Source of the DNA: Sphaerosporella brunnea
Taxonomy: Eukaryota > Ascomycota > Pezizomycetes > Pezizales > Pyronemataceae
Length of the DNA stretch: 64,000 bases
Direction: 5' to 3'
Assembly: GCA_008704415.1 (NCBI GenBank)
Contig: VXIS01000018.1
Coordinates: 62,001 to 126,000, forward strand
A program made the position numbers and the translations under genes. Shown piece by piece: positions 8,858 to 20,878 of this stretch. Numbering within the stretch: position 1 is the first letter of the stretch; each line of letters starts with the position of its first letter. Under the pieces are notes generated by a model. The model saw only the letters and a list, made by a program, of their open reading frames with translations, searched no databases and was not told the DNA's origin.

Positions 8858-11800
8858 TTGTGCGGGAGGGTTGATTTAGATGAGATGGTGGGGTGAGACG
8901 AGGTAGGTGGGTGGGTGGGTGGGTGGGTGGTGGTGGACAAGTAAGTTGGGTGGGGTGGGATTTGCGGGGGGGGGGGGGGGGGAACGTTTCCGCGCGACGG
9001 ATAAGGTTGGCTCTAGATGAAGGGGAGTTGGGTCGGTTTTATCGTGCGTCGGGATGTGCGGGATGAGAGATGAGGGATGGAATGGATCGCAGCTTTCGTC
9101 GGTGCAAGGCAGCCACGTCCGAGAGGAGTTAAACCGCCGATGGGGGGGGCTGTTGAAGGAGAGCGCAGCGCTGTTGGAATTCAGCAATCAGACGCAGGGA
9201 GAGGAGGCGTTGGAGAGGAGAATGAAAGAAGGGATAAAACGAACGAGAGAAAGCCTAGAATTGCGTGTAAAGAGAAGCTCACATTTATTTATGCATGCAT
9301 GCACTTCCGTCGCCAGCAATTGCTTCTCTCGAACTGGGGCTGTCTGCCTGTCTTTCTGCCTTCGTCCAAGTGAAGATGTTCGTCCAACGGAACCTCGCGA
9401 ACGTTGGATTCCCTTTAAACGCGAGTTCTACCCCTCTTTTCTTATCCGTTTGAAAGGGGGAGAAGAAAAAAAAAAAAAAAAAAGGCACAGCGGCGGTGTT
9501 TTATTTCTTATTACTTTTCTCGCGTTATACCGCTCAACGCCGCACCCGTATATGGCAGTTCGAGCCTCTGCGCTGTGGCAAACGAACGAATAAACGAACG
9601 GCGAACGACGAACGACGAACGACGAACGAACGCAGCACGTTGCGGAGGATCGTCGCGAGGTGTGCTGTATTGGCCTGGTTTACTCGATCGCTGCTGTTGC
9701 TGCTGCTGCTGCTGCTGGGTGTGTTTCCCTGCGGTTCGAATCCCTCGACATGAACGCCGAACTGCAATTGCGCGGACGAAACAATTCCCGGTAAGCTTAG
9801 TCGAGTCGAGCTGCCGCTTCTCCCTTCCGTGCCGCTATTCGTTCTCGCGATTGTATGGCTGTTTGAGCTGAGAGCTGAGAGCACCGGAACCGCGAGCGCA
9901 AGGCTGCAGCTCAGGCGGAGGCGTCCTACTTATGCATCGCACATACATCGCTGTCGGCCCTCTCTCTCTCTCTCGCTCTCTCTCTCGAAGCTTACACAGC
10001 TAGCTACGTAGGCAACAGTTCGCGACGGGCGTGATTCGCTCGCTCGCTCGCTGCCTGCGGATACCGATGGCTGGGACCGGTCGGATCATCTCATCACCAG
10101 GGCAAAGCCTGCGACTGCGAGGTGATGCAACGTGCAGGAAGCGCATCTATCTAGAGTGAGTACATCTAGAGCAATTATCTATCTTATGCATGCACGCAAG
10201 CACGCAAGCAGGCAACTTCTGCAACTTCTGGGACTGTACCTGCTTCTCCAGACCGCCGCCGCCCGCGTGGGTGGGCGAGACAGGCCGCCGTGTGGACTTT
10301 CCGAAAGCGCCGCAGCGTCACGCGATCCGTGCAAAACGCAAATTGCACTCCAGAGGTATCTATTCCATCCACAGCACAATCGATACCCACAGCACGACGC
10401 AGCGCATCCGCGACTGCCGGCCAGCAGAGTCCTGCTCCTCCTCCTCCTCCTCCGCCGCCTCCCCCTCCTCCTCCCCCATGGCCACGGCGAACAACTCCAA
10501 ACAAACCCACGCACCGCCCCCGGCACGATGTGGGGGACGCAGCAAAAGAAGCTCGCTCGCTTCGAGATCCCTTACGGGTGATCCCCCTTCCCCTCCCCGG
10601 CTAGCCGATGCCGATCGTCCGGAGCTGGTTAGACCGCGCGCGCCAGCCCTTTCCTTTCTCGGCGGAGGGAAGTGCAGGTACGCAACAGCATGTATGAGCA
10701 GCGGGAGGGAGCACCCCGGAATCCATGCTGAGCTTGCGATGCCGAGGGGAAAAGGAAGCAAAGCCCCCCGCACCTCATCTCCCCACCAAACCTGCGGCCC
10801 CGTGCACGGCCGTGTGCAAACGGTGATGTGGGCTGCCGTATGTCCTCGCAGCCCTAACCCGGATCGATGCACGGCACGTGTGTGCAGAGTCAGCTGTGCG
10901 TGCTCTCTTCCGCAGCACGGCTCGCATGGCGTTCCGGGAACGGCACCTTCGGACGTGCACTCCGTGACCGCTTATCCGGTGATGGACATCGACTGGAGAA
11001 CGTGCTGGCTGGCTCACGCACATGCAAATCGAGTGACCGCCAGTGAGCCAGCCAAGCCCACACAACGCATTGCATCGCATTGTCCATGCATTGTCCATGC
11101 ACATTGATGTATACCGCTTCACAGCATCCCTACCGTTTGCGCAGTATTCTCCCCAACTGCATCTACCAGCGAACAAGAACCGCTGCAAAACCGGAGGTTT
11201 GCTCGCACCCAATCTTTTTTTTTCTTTTTGGGGGGGCGGGGGAGGGGTTATTGCTTTTGGTTGTTGGCGCTGCGATATACTGATCGCAATATCTACATGG
11301 CTGTTGGCATTCCCACAGCGCTTGATATCAGTCGTGTCTGCTAGACACGGCGCAACTAGGTCCCTTTACGATACCCGCGTATGCGGTTAGAGGACAAGAT
11401 CATCCTCGACGACTGGTTGGGTTGGTCCAGCTTGCTGGAAGAAGGATACGCAAACCTACATTGCATCGTGAGCTCATGGAGTGTGATGGAACCAGTGTTC
11501 TCTGCGTTAGAACCTGGCTTTTTCAACTCGCAGCCCCGACCGGCCGGCTGCGTGAGCTGTTGCCTGGGTATGAAGAATGGATGGTGTTGGCACGAGCGCT
11601 ACCAGCCGACCCGCTCACGAAGGGCTGCCTTGTGCAACATACACCGGGCCCGCTAGTTGAAAAAGTTGTTGATCGCAGCGAGGTCGATCAGAAGGATGCC
11701 ACTCTGCACAACATCCATGGCAGTGCTCAGCGAAAGTGTCGAGACCCGATCCAAGGGCGAAAAACTCGGAAATATGTGAACGCCGTGGCCACCAAGCTGG

Positions 11801-12413
11801 ACCCACACATCGGAAACGACGTTTCTCCGACCGGAGATGTGGTCAGCTTCACTGATGGAGCGGGAGCTATGTAGCCCGACAGCGGGCTGGGCCGTTTGGG
11901 GGGCTGATCCAAAAAGGGCCCGCCCGGCGGTTTCGTCCGGCGATTGGTAGCGTTGGACGCAGTGACGTTTCGAAAGGGAACACACTGCTGGAAGGAATGA
12001 GATCGATTACCTAAGGAAATGGGTGGGAGTGAGCGTCCTTTCCCCGTAAACCGAAGATAAGGCAGTAGTGAAGCTCGGAACTCTTGTATTTCAATCTTCA
12101 AAGAACTATCTACCGGGTGTTTTCTGTTTTGTTCCTTCCCTAGTTCTGTGGCGCCCACTTGCAAAGCCACAGGTGGCGCCGGCGCACTGCTCTCTCACAA
12201 AAACGCCCGAACAATTTCTCTCTTTTGCTGGCATGCGGCTCTGGTCTTCCACCTGCACTTCGGGGGAGGAAGAACGTCTAACATGAGTTTTCCGCTTTCT
12301 TTTCAGTCACATATGCTTCTTTCGTGGATTATTGCTCAGTCTACGAACGACATCAGGGGTTCATTATCATCAACGCTAACATTCCAACCACAAAAGAAAC
12401 CCGCAACAAAAAG
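8858..12413. other. Long gene-poor region with low-complexity DNA
   Basis: About 3.5 kb upstream of the deacetylase-like gene. It contains a GTGG-type tandem near 8905-8930, a G run near 8967-8982, a (CGAACGA)n tract near 9590-9630, CTG repeats near 9690-9718, a CT-rich tract near 9959-9988 and a CTC tract near 10435-10475. Several frames over 100 codons occur but have biased, low-complexity translations and I do not accept them. It could hold a long promoter or 5' UTR. A short stretch at 11548-11583 resembles 5495-5530 (GAGCTGTTG..CGGGTATGAAGAATGGA). Confidence 0.4.
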
Positions 12414-12962
12414 CTAAAACCTCCAAAAACCCTTAACCCTCCTCAGCGCCTTCCCGTGCGGCAGCGTCGGCGGGCGGGGGTCAGAATACTCATAGCCCCA
12501 CGACGCAGCAGCAGCAGCATGGACGGGGCCATGGGCGTCGATAAACTCATGTCTCGCGCGCTCGGGGGTCTTCCGGAGCCTGGAGCCCACCCTGGACGTC
12601 TCGGGGCGCAGGAACAGCGGCTCCTCGGTGTCGGAGCCTAGGTAATAGCAGCTTTCGGGCCACTGCTGCTCCTGCTCGGGGATCGAATGCCGCCTCCTCC
12701 GCCGCCGGCTCTCATCCCCGCACTGCAAATGCCGCTTCCGCAACGCTGGGTCCCGCTGCACGTAGCGCTCCCAGTACTCGGCGAAGCTCCGGCGCGGCTC
12801 CGTCGCCGCCTCTTTGGCCGCTTCGCGCGCTAGCGTCGAGCGCGTGAAGTGCACCTGCGGGCCGCTGAGCGGAGGAGGAGGGTTGGGGTTGCTGAGCTGC
12901 GGGACTGGGCCCGCCGGCTGCGGCCGGCTGCGGCTGCGCGGGGCGTAGGGGGCGCGGAACAT
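12414..12962 (-). CDS. Hypothetical arginine-rich small protein
   Basis: Single-exon frame of 182 aa if it starts at MFRAPYAPRSRSRP (12962), or 220 aa from an upstream ATG at 13076. The proline/arginine-rich N-terminus is followed by a more structured-looking part, SFAEYWERYVQRDPALRKRH, then a basic RRRRRRH stretch, and it ends GKALRRVKGFWRF. The mixed, non-repetitive composition in the second half favours a real gene. No domain is recognised. A basic nuclear or nucleic-acid-associated protein is possible but is only a guess. Transcript evidence would settle both its existence and its start. Confidence 0.45.
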   Translation of the reverse strand: MFRAPYAPRSRSRPQPAGPVPQLSNPNPPPPLSGPQVHFTRSTLAREAAKEAATEPRRSFAEYWERYVQRDPALRKRHLQCGDESRRRRRRHSIPEQEQQWPESCYYLGSDTEEPLFLRPETSRVGSRLRKTPERARHEFIDAHGPVHAAAAASWGYEYSDPRPPTLPHGKALRRVKGFWRF

Positions 12963-13829
12963 GTTGACTGTGAAGAGCGGGGGGCGGTGTTCTCTTGGGA
13001 GCCGGCGGCTGGTGGTGAGAGTGGGGTTGCGTCTGGGCTGTGGAATCTCTGGATGCGACTGCTGCAGGATGTGCATGGCTGGAGAGGGGAGAGGAGGGGA
13101 GGGGATGGGAGGGGGGGGGCCTTTTGTCTTTTTTTTTTTTGGATGACGCAGGGCTGCATTGTTGTGGGCTTGTGGTTCTCGGCGACAAAGAGGTCATGGA
13201 TACGAGTGGGTTTTTTTGGTCATTCGTGGTATATACGGACTTTTTTTTTTTTTTTTTTTTTTTTGTCGTATAGTTGCGAGCAAGGGCGAGGGCGAGGGCG
13301 AGGACAAAGACATGTGCCTATGTCAGGCAGGCAGGCAGGTACCGACTCATGGTTCCCTTGTTTTTTTTTTTTTTTTTTTAAATAGCATGACGTTGCCATT
13401 TCCTTTCTCCCGTGGACCCGCGCGGATCGACCCGTGGCCGTTAACGCTGCAAGGGAAAGATTCGAAGGCACAGCCGTGGGAAGCGAGTCATGCATTTCCA
13501 GCACACGGGCACCGGTGAGTCCAAGGTTCCACGTGGGGTTGCATGCAAGGTACCACCTGATGGGTGTGGGTGAGATGAGATGTTCACGTGGGCGGGGGTC
13601 GGTCACTGCTGTGCATGAGATCTCACTCGACCGACGGTTCCGTTGACGTCAGAAGCTTCGCCCGTCGCAGCTGGTTTTGATATTACCTCCACTGCGCTGC
13701 TTCATGTCCAGGGGCAGGCCAATGCTACCGCGAAGCCGACCTGCAACGGCTCGGATGGATTGCCGAATATAGATGCGTCCCGGGCAACGATTGCCAAAGC
13801 CGCAGCAAGGGACCGACTTGACAGATCAC

Positions 13830-14450
13830 ACGCGACCGAAGTCACCTCCTTAGCACACACACATCGAACGCTTTGTCACCAACGCTGGACCGAAAGACCC
13901 GCAATGCATGGCTCAGCCAACAGATCAAGACCAAGTCCGTCCTACTACAAGCGCAAGGCAAAATGGGCATCCCGGTACTACCAGCTCCGGCTGAACAAGG
14001 CACCGACGGGCCGCAGGACGGACGATCGATGCTGGTACACACGAGAGCACCTCTTCAAACGGGTGCGCGATGTGGCGGCAAAGAGCAGGATTCTCTCTGG
14101 CGAACGATCAGGCGGGGGGGAGACGGAAAAGAAGGGTGGGATAAGTAAGACTCCTACGCCTATCAAGAAAAACATACTGGCGGACACACCCGCTGTTCTT
14201 GCTTTCCCTAAGTAACACCCCAGATCGGCAAGACCACAAAAATGATCCCGGGCCTTCTCCTTCCTCTTCTTCTTTCTTGGTGCTTGTCCTTTCTTCAGTT
14301 GTGTGTGTCACGAATTTCCTTGGTGCGAGTCTCATCATCATCACAAGTCACGCCCGTCTGTGGACAAGGGTAGACTTTTCGTATATAGCCAGCCATATGT
14401 CATGGCCGCAAGCGGCCGAATACATTATGATCAAAAACAAAAAAACAAAA
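13830..14450 (+). mobile_element. Tad-type LINE, 3' end copy 1 (5'-truncated, decayed)
   Basis: Fragments in alternating frames read AWLSQQIKTKS, WASRYYQLRLNKAPTG, DDRCW and TREHLFKRV. These match the C-terminal cysteine/histidine-containing tail of ORF2 of Tad1-like fungal LINEs, where QTREHLFK-RWxxQQ is typical. About 220 bp later comes the 3'-end signature CATGGCCGCAAGCGGCCGAA, followed by an A/C-rich tail near 14432-14450. No reverse transcriptase domain remains. The left border is not defined. Confidence 0.7.
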
Positions 14451-14930
14451 TTCATGCGTGGCAGTAATACCGCGAAACGGAAAGGCTGGAACTTGAGAAC
14501 TCCGCCCCGGAAGGCGGCGGTTTTGTTTGTAAGGGGGTTTGTGGTCTGTATACGATCATGACCCCCCCCCCCCCCCACAACTTATTGATGCTGTCTCATG
14601 GTTCAAATGCGGATACCCAACTACCAGAATGGAAACAACAAATGAAAGAACCAAGCCCGTAGCAACAGAACAACAAAAGCCATGGCCACTCGGACATGTG
14701 GTGTGGCCTTTTTCCTCGCGGAACAGCCATCTCCAGCAGCCGCGGTGCTTCCACCGCAGCTCTTTCGCCACACAGCAAACCGCTCAGAGGTAAGAAAGCG
14801 ATCGAAATTTCTGTTTCCATTACATATTGTAGTTACAGGATAAAAATACTTGGTGTGTATATATATATAACATATGTGTGTGTTGCATTTCCGTCGCTTC
14901 ATAAATAGGTACATAGCAGATATAAAAAAA
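14451..14930. other. Intergenic, 3' side of the rhodopsin-like gene
   Basis: A C run lies near 14562-14576 and AT-rich microsatellite-like sequence near 14855-14880. No gene seen. Confidence 0.4.
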
Positions 14931-16415
14931 TCAACTCAAAACGTTCGATCTGAGATTCTCGAGCCGCACATCTTCACAGACCCTCTCCGCATCGTGGTCG
15001 AGGCCGTCCGACCCTCGATACGATCCGCTCGTGACCTCCGTCGCCGCAAACTTCGTCGTCGAGCAGCAGCCCTCCGACGCGATCACGGACGGGGCTGCCT
15101 TGCTGCGGTCGAGCGACTCGCCCGGCGCCTCGATCGTGTGGTACGTGTCCATTTGGTCGATGACCGATAGCCCTGGCCCGCTGTTGGCCGTGAGGGTGCC
15201 GAGGAGTCCCGGGAACCAGTGCTTGACGACCGGGTGGATTGAGGGGGTGGAGGTGCAGATGACAGCCGTGTTCGCTTCGATCCTGTTGACGCTGCCTGTC
15301 AGCCTTGCACACAGGGGTGAGGGGGAAAAAAAAAAAAAAAAAAAAAAAAATGAATAGTATATCTACTCACGTTGCCCAAAGCGCCATGCCATATGAAAGG
15401 TCTGTGGTCCAGTTCATTAGCTCAGGACACCCGTTGGGGGAGGGGGGGGGGGGGATTATGACTTACATGTCGGATCGAGTTCGAATTTCGATACGTCCTG
15501 GATGCTGACGATGTACCCCAGACGCACGATGCTGGCAATCCACACACTGCAAGCCATCAGTCCCTGACATCCCACAACGCAACAAGCTTGCGAAAAACCT
15601 ACATGCCACCGAGCGAGAACGAGAGCATGAGTGCCCACTTCTGGCGGTGCGGCAATTTGATCCTCCAGATCAACTGCAAAGGCGCCAGCCACACCAGCAC
15701 GTCGCTGAGGATGTTGAGCGCGCTGACGGCGCACTGGAGCGCAAACAGATGCTGGCAGGGGTCGTTGTTGACGCCTTTCTTTGCCCCGTCATACGGTGTG
15801 TTGGGGTCCGGCCGCTTGCATCTGGCCAACGCCACCACGAGAGACCCCCCCGTGGTGATCCAAGATAGCGCAAAAAACGCCCAGATGAAAATCCGCATCC
15901 GCGGCGACGGGGCCAGCCGGAAGAGAAGTTGTAGAAGCAACGAAGCCCTGGCAAAGCCAAGGCATATGATGTAGGATACGTTCGCTCCGTTGCCGGCCTA
16001 GATGCGGTGAATGCTTAGCCCGCGCAGTCCGATGAAGCTATAGGAATGAACGGAGAGAAACCTTTATGATCACTAGTACGTTGCGCAAAGGGACATCCCA
16101 TACGTGCTTTCCCGACCCGGCATGGGCGTTTATGCAGGTACATATGGCCTGAGCCAACGCGGCGAGCTGAAGCAGCAGTCAGTCAGTCTCTTACAAAAGA
16201 GGGATTGAGTTTCTGTGTGTCCGTACTGCCGCAACAATCATAAAATAGTCATCCCAGCCCAGGATTCTCATGATCAAAGTGCGGCCATAGATGCGGCAGG
16301 ATACAACCAAAAGCGCCAGCGAGCACAAAACTATGGCCGTGATCATCAACCGAGGGCTAAGGTCGTCGTGCGGAAGTCCATCAGCCGTTGATCTGGGAAG
16401 GATCGAAGGCCTCAT
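14931..16415 (-). CDS. Fungal rhodopsin-like (PTH11-related) integral membrane protein
   Basis: I splice six exons: 16415-16227, 16166-16062, 15997-15603, 15546-15467, 15401-15371 and 15291-14931 (288 aa). All introns are GT/AG and the total stays in frame. Family marks are RLMITAIVLCSLALLVVSCR (first membrane helix), GWDDYFMIVAA, GSGKHVWDV, CLGFARASLLLQLLFRL, WASIVRLGYI-like (here IVWIASIVRLGYIV), then DPTYLSYGMALWATV and IEANTAVICTSTPSIHPVV. These belong to the fungal rhodopsin-domain family common in Pezizomycotina. The protein is shorter than the usual 350-400 aa, with a brief cytosolic tail. Function is unknown; some relatives act in surface sensing. The start at MRPSILP is a choice among in-frame ATGs. 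Confidence 0.85.
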
Positions 16416-17999
16416 GCCGTCCAAGCCATGGCTACCAAGTTGTAAGAGTGCTGCAGTCGAAGTACAGTGCTGCCCTTCGTTCCGGAACTGTAGGTGCATC
16501 GCAAGTGAAGAACCATCCTTTGACAACCAGGCTGGCCGGCTCTGGGGGGGAGGTCGGAAAATAAGTACTCGCACCCAGGCAGGGAGGGCACACGAGTGCG
16601 GTAGATCCCTGCATGGGGTTTCTCGTTACCGAACTTCTGGGAGGGCCAGGAACAAGGACGATCGGTCGGATGATCATCGTTGATGTTCCCGGCAAATCCG
16701 ACGGACTACAGAACGAGAGCCAATTGTCCACGAATCCACGACTCCGCAATCACATCACCGCCAAAGCGACCACAAGAAGCGCCGTCCCCAGCACAAGACT
16801 GAAAGGAAGATGTTTCCGTCACCACGATTTCGACGCCGCATTCGCAGCGAAGACGCGTGATAGGGAACTGTACGTTTTGCGAGTTCTCCTCAACGTCCGC
16901 TTTTACTGTCATTTACGTAATGATGGTGTCGGTAGGAATGCGACACTGCGCCACCTAGCCAGCACCGACCTCCTACCGATCAGCCTCCCAGAGGATCCGG
17001 CACCAAAGTTGTGGTGTTATAACCACCGCAACGGAGGTTCGCCAGGGGGGCGTGCAGGGCTCAAGCGGCGATTGCCGCGACACCGCGTCTTAGCGAGCCC
17101 GAGCAGCTGCGGGCGATTGGCTGGACGAGCTGGGGTAGCGACAAGCGAGCCCGGGGAAGTTTTCCAGCCGGATGGATTTCAAAACGTTGCGTTGCGCTGT
17201 GCTGCCCGGGCTTTCGACACCGCAGCTTTGCTTTTAGCACCCACCACTCTGCTCCCAACACCACCACGTTGCTTCCAACAGCCCAACTCGTTGCCGGGTC
17301 CCCCTGCTGCATTTGCTGCTGATCGTCGAGCCATTTCCCCGGCACGGCCAAATTGCGAGGCCCCAGCACCTGGGCCTGCCAGAGAAAAAAAAAATAAAAA
17401 ATCGCTCGGGCCAAGCGTGATATTTGCACGCGGTTATAGAACATCGCCAACGACTGCCGTCGACTCGAAGAATCCCAATTTGCCAACGGATGTGCGCTTG
17501 GAAATCCGAAACAGCACTTGAAACCGTCGACGAATTCACGTGGCGTCGCTAAAACGAGTCTCCGGAATCCCCAGCCTGCGATCAGCCGCACCCAGGGGCG
17601 CTCACCGGTGAGTGGCGCGGCTCAACGCCTTCGGCTCCAGCAACCACCGCATCCTCCGGCTTTGGGCGTTCGGCTATCGGACTTGGCGCCAACCCGCGAT
17701 GGGCAATACGCCAAGACGGCGTGCGATTGGGTGTTGGCACGTTACACCACCCCACCTTTCCGGTCCGTGCTGCTTAAATTCGAGATTTATACGCCGCCCA
17801 TTTCCACGCTCGGGCGCTGCTTCCCTCGGGTGGCCGCGGTTGGGATGAAGGCAGAAAGTCAGGGGAGGGGGGCCAGGAAAAGCCCAACCCTAGCTGCTGC
17901 AGCTCGCGAGTTCGAGCGTTGAATCCTTCACCGCAACGCTTCAGCGCACGCTGAACCTGCAGAACTCCAGGCAAGCGAGCCCGGCAAATGGAAAGCCTA
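16416..17999. other. Intergenic upstream of the rhodopsin-like gene
   Basis: A 302-codon frame runs through 16613-17521 on the plus strand, but its translation has no recognisable domain and irregular composition, and it overlaps the start region of the minus-strand gene. I treat it as chance. Nothing else is supported. Confidence 0.4.
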
Positions 18000-18003
18000 C
18001 GGT

Positions 18004-18050
18004 TTTTGTTTTGCGTTGTATTCGGCCGCGTGCAGCCGTGACATGTGCAA
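18004..18050 (-). mobile_element. LINE 3'-end signature, minus orientation
   Basis: On the minus strand the sequence reads CATGTCACGGCTGCACGCGG then CCGAATACAACGCAAAACAA. It resembles the GGCCGC-AAGC-GGCCGAATACA end plus A-rich tail of the LINE copies at 14395-14450 and 21436-21502. No coding part remains beside it. Confidence 0.5.
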
Positions 18051-18485
18051 GGGTGGAAGCGATGCTGCCCTGGGCTCGAGTCCTACTGTAGGGTCTGTGC
18101 GTCCGCAGGAAAAGTAGCATCAAATATGAATGCACACTAAGGAAAGAGAGACAGGGTCAGGAAACAAATTTAGGCCTTGATCGGCCACATTCCAACGTTG
18201 GTACCGTCTCAGAAGGCCATTACCGCCTCCGTGCGGATGGCTTGGCCGAGTGATGTTTTTTGGACCACTCTGCGCACGAAAAGTTTGCAGGCGGGCCGAA
18301 TTTGACAGCACAGCTAGCAACTCAGCAACGTTGACTTTGGCTTGGAACGTGCAACCACGAGGAACCAGCAAGAAAAGGTTCGACGGGGAGGGCTGTTTCA
18401 GTGACTCATCTGGAGCTGAAGATGCGACCCAACCACACCAGCGGTGAGAACCGCCAAGCTCGCCTTGCTTGCGTGGCCGTTGCTG

Positions 18486-18615
18486 CAATTTTCAAAACTG
18501 CAGTCATATCCACGACCCAACAGCACTCGAGAAAAGTAGAGTCTGTGCACGAAAAAGAGAGTCTGTGCACGACGTTCCTTGCCGTCTGGTTGTCGCCTTG
18601 TCGCTGAACATACAA
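18486..18615 (+). repeat. Dispersed repeat R2, copy 1
   Basis: Matches the reverse complement of about 21515-21645. Shared words include AACAGCACTCGAGAAAAGTA, GAGTCTGTGCACGA and GTCGCCTTGTCGCTGA. This copy has a local duplication of an AGAGTCTGTGCACGA segment that the other copy lacks. The class is unknown. Confidence 0.8.
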
Positions 18616-19224
18616 TTCAGGAGGGGGGACCGTGTTGCGTCGTCGTTTTTCGGTCACTCGCTGTCGTTTCGCGGGACTGTAGGATAGCGAGCATTGGGGA
18701 TTACGGTGCTGACCGCTAAGACACTTTTTTTATGAACGTACCGGGGCGGATCTGACAGTTCCCGGAATGCGGACATTAGCTTGTTAGTAACTCTCTGAAT
18801 CCTGCTACTTTGGAGGCCGTCGGGCCTTGTGGGTCGTGACGAAACGCTCCACCCGCGAGCGTTTCGTCGGCGGGAATTTCGGTCACGGCGCAGCACTCGT
18901 GCCAAGATTTAGGTGCTGACGCCGGCTTGCATGACGGAATGACCCCCCGTGCTCGTTGCCTGCCCGCCGAGTGTGTTGCCCACCCTACTGTCACCCGCCA
19001 CCGAGCTGCAGTTGTTCCGGATCCAGTGGGACAAATGTATTATAGACTAGCACAAAATCCTTGCGGCCTTCAGCCGTGATATGATTAGCACTTGTTGGTG
19101 TAACGCCATTCATTCACTATATGTTTCTCAATTTTTTTTCTTCTTGGTCATGTTCAACGATCACATGCATCACGAGATGGAGTCGTTCCTCCTCAGCCCT
19201 GAAACCAGCAAGAGTTGCCTGGCA

Positions 19225-19400
19225 TGGGAAATCCCCAGCCCAAGAAATCCCCGGCCCAGGAAACCTCCGCCTTTGGAAATCCCCGCCCAGGAAATCCCCG
19301 CCACAAGAAATCCCCGGTTGCGGCCCCTCACCCCCTAAAATCCCTCGATCCCCATCCCCGGAAATCCCCGCCCATCCCTAATGGATATCCCCGCCCCAAG
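19225..19400. repeat. Degenerate minisatellite (AGGAAATCCCCGCCC-like units)
   Basis: About ten imperfect units of roughly 14-16 bp, each with the core GGAAATCCCCGCC or AAGAAATCCCCGGCC. The G-rich strand has repeated GGGG runs, which could form four-stranded structures. Confidence 0.75.
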
Positions 19401-20860
19401 AAAACCTCGCCCTACAGTTGCAACGCACAAAAGCATCATACGACAATCACACAAGTGGTGGCAGGGGGTTCCACATCCCACACAAAACTCGCCGCCGCCC
19501 CCAAGAAAATCCTGGCTGCACACCAAGTTCATATGCCGTGTAACATCCAGAAATGCAATATGCATCATGCAGAGGGAGATCCCTATATTATTGCAATAAA
19601 TCCGCCGCTGTGAGATAAAGTAGCTCATGATACTATCACACCAGCCCAAAGGACGTCAAACCAAGGATATACAACCCGTCAGGTTGTTGAGGTAGGTAGG
19701 TAGGTAGGTCGATCTCTGCATTGCGCGGGACTGTGTGTGTGGGCTGATGCGGTTTTGTAGCACACCTTCATGGCGTTTTGCGCGCCTGGCCTGGCCAGAC
19801 ACTTGCTTAGACGAACTCCAACTATTATTGCAGCGCAAGCATCATGTCCACACGCTTCCTCAGAGCAACTCCATTGCGTGAGGAAATTGCAAGGAAGCGA
19901 TTATCCAAAATTGCGCGCGTGAAGGAAGCAATCTCTACGGTTGCTATGTCAAATGAACTTGGTTGGAGCAAGCCGTCAACAAATGGATTTCGTGGACGAG
20001 ACCAAAAAAGATAATAGGACTACCTATATGGTCACAGTGTGCGTGATTCAATGCCACGGTTGCGTTTACCGGAATTTTTGCTGGACTTGTTTTTTTTTTT
20101 TTTTTTTTTTGTCAGAAGATGGAGCGTGATGTGCCATGCGCTTGGGCTTGAGTTCGGCACGTATAATCTGCTCCATTTGCGGCCCATCCAATGCTTCTGC
20201 CAGGTCAATGGAGGCCTCTCGCGCTGGCCAAAAGGAAAGCCTCCACTGCAGGAGAAAGGGGTAGGGCTGGCTGCGGTTCAGCTCGGGAGCTCCAGTCGGT
20301 CTCGCCGCTTGAAGGTGCAATAAATGTACAGCAGTAATTGGTTGGTGTATCAACCGTTGTGAGTCTCACCGTCCCTTCAGCACGATTTCCAAATGCCCAA
20401 CCCCCCTCCCCCCCCGGCATATGTCAAGCGTGTCGACCATTCTTCTCCCTGGCCAGGCTCTTACTCGAGTTCTGAAGCGGTAGACTCGTCGTCGACGAGC
20501 CTTCTCTCGCCGCCGAGGCCTCCACTTATCGCCGGCCGTCTGAGTGCGCTCACGGGGTTTTGTTTTGTTTGTTTTGTTTTAAATCATACAGCGTACACGA
20601 GGACGTTAGCCCAAGTGCCTCCTATCTTGCGAATCGGAGTGAGGCCAAAGGCCTATGACGGACATAAGAAACCTGGTATCCTGTCCCCACGGAGCGCTCA
20701 CGGGGTCCGGTGGCTGTCCACAGGCCCCGTCTTTGACTCTGCCCAATTTCGTCAAGGTCAAGTTCTTTGAACTTTCCCGAGAATTGAGTGAATTGCCCCC
20801 CCCCCCCCCCCTTTACCACACGACGGCAGCGTCTCCTTTCCCACCCACACGGTCCGGGCC
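19401..20860. other. Intergenic, no gene recognised
   Basis: Contains GTAG tetranucleotide repeats near 19691-19710, T runs near 20091-20110 and a C run near 20797-20811. I see no supported gene. Confidence 0.4.
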
Positions 20861-20878
20861 CCCAGAGCGTTTCCTGCA

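Noticed and set aside
7911..8896. Long frames antisense and out of frame to the deacetylase-like gene
   Set aside because: They are shadows of a GC-rich coding sequence; only the minus frame with RPPGHH and DLDFHHGNG has real motifs.
9730..9752. GGTTCGAATCC, a B-box-like word
   Set aside because: Upstream DNA is CTG repeats; no tRNA or SINE structure fits.
10190..11107. 305-codon plus-strand frame
   Set aside because: Translation is dominated by low-complexity Ser/Pro/His runs and common words from simple repeats; other frames and strands are equally open.
13220..13380. Long T runs and neighbouring frames with poly-F or poly-K
   Set aside because: Homopolymer artefacts, not coding sequence.
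16613..17521. 302-codon plus-strand frame
   Set aside because: No domain, irregular composition, and it overlaps the 5' end region of the minus-strand rhodopsin-like gene; probably a chance frame in GC-rich DNA.
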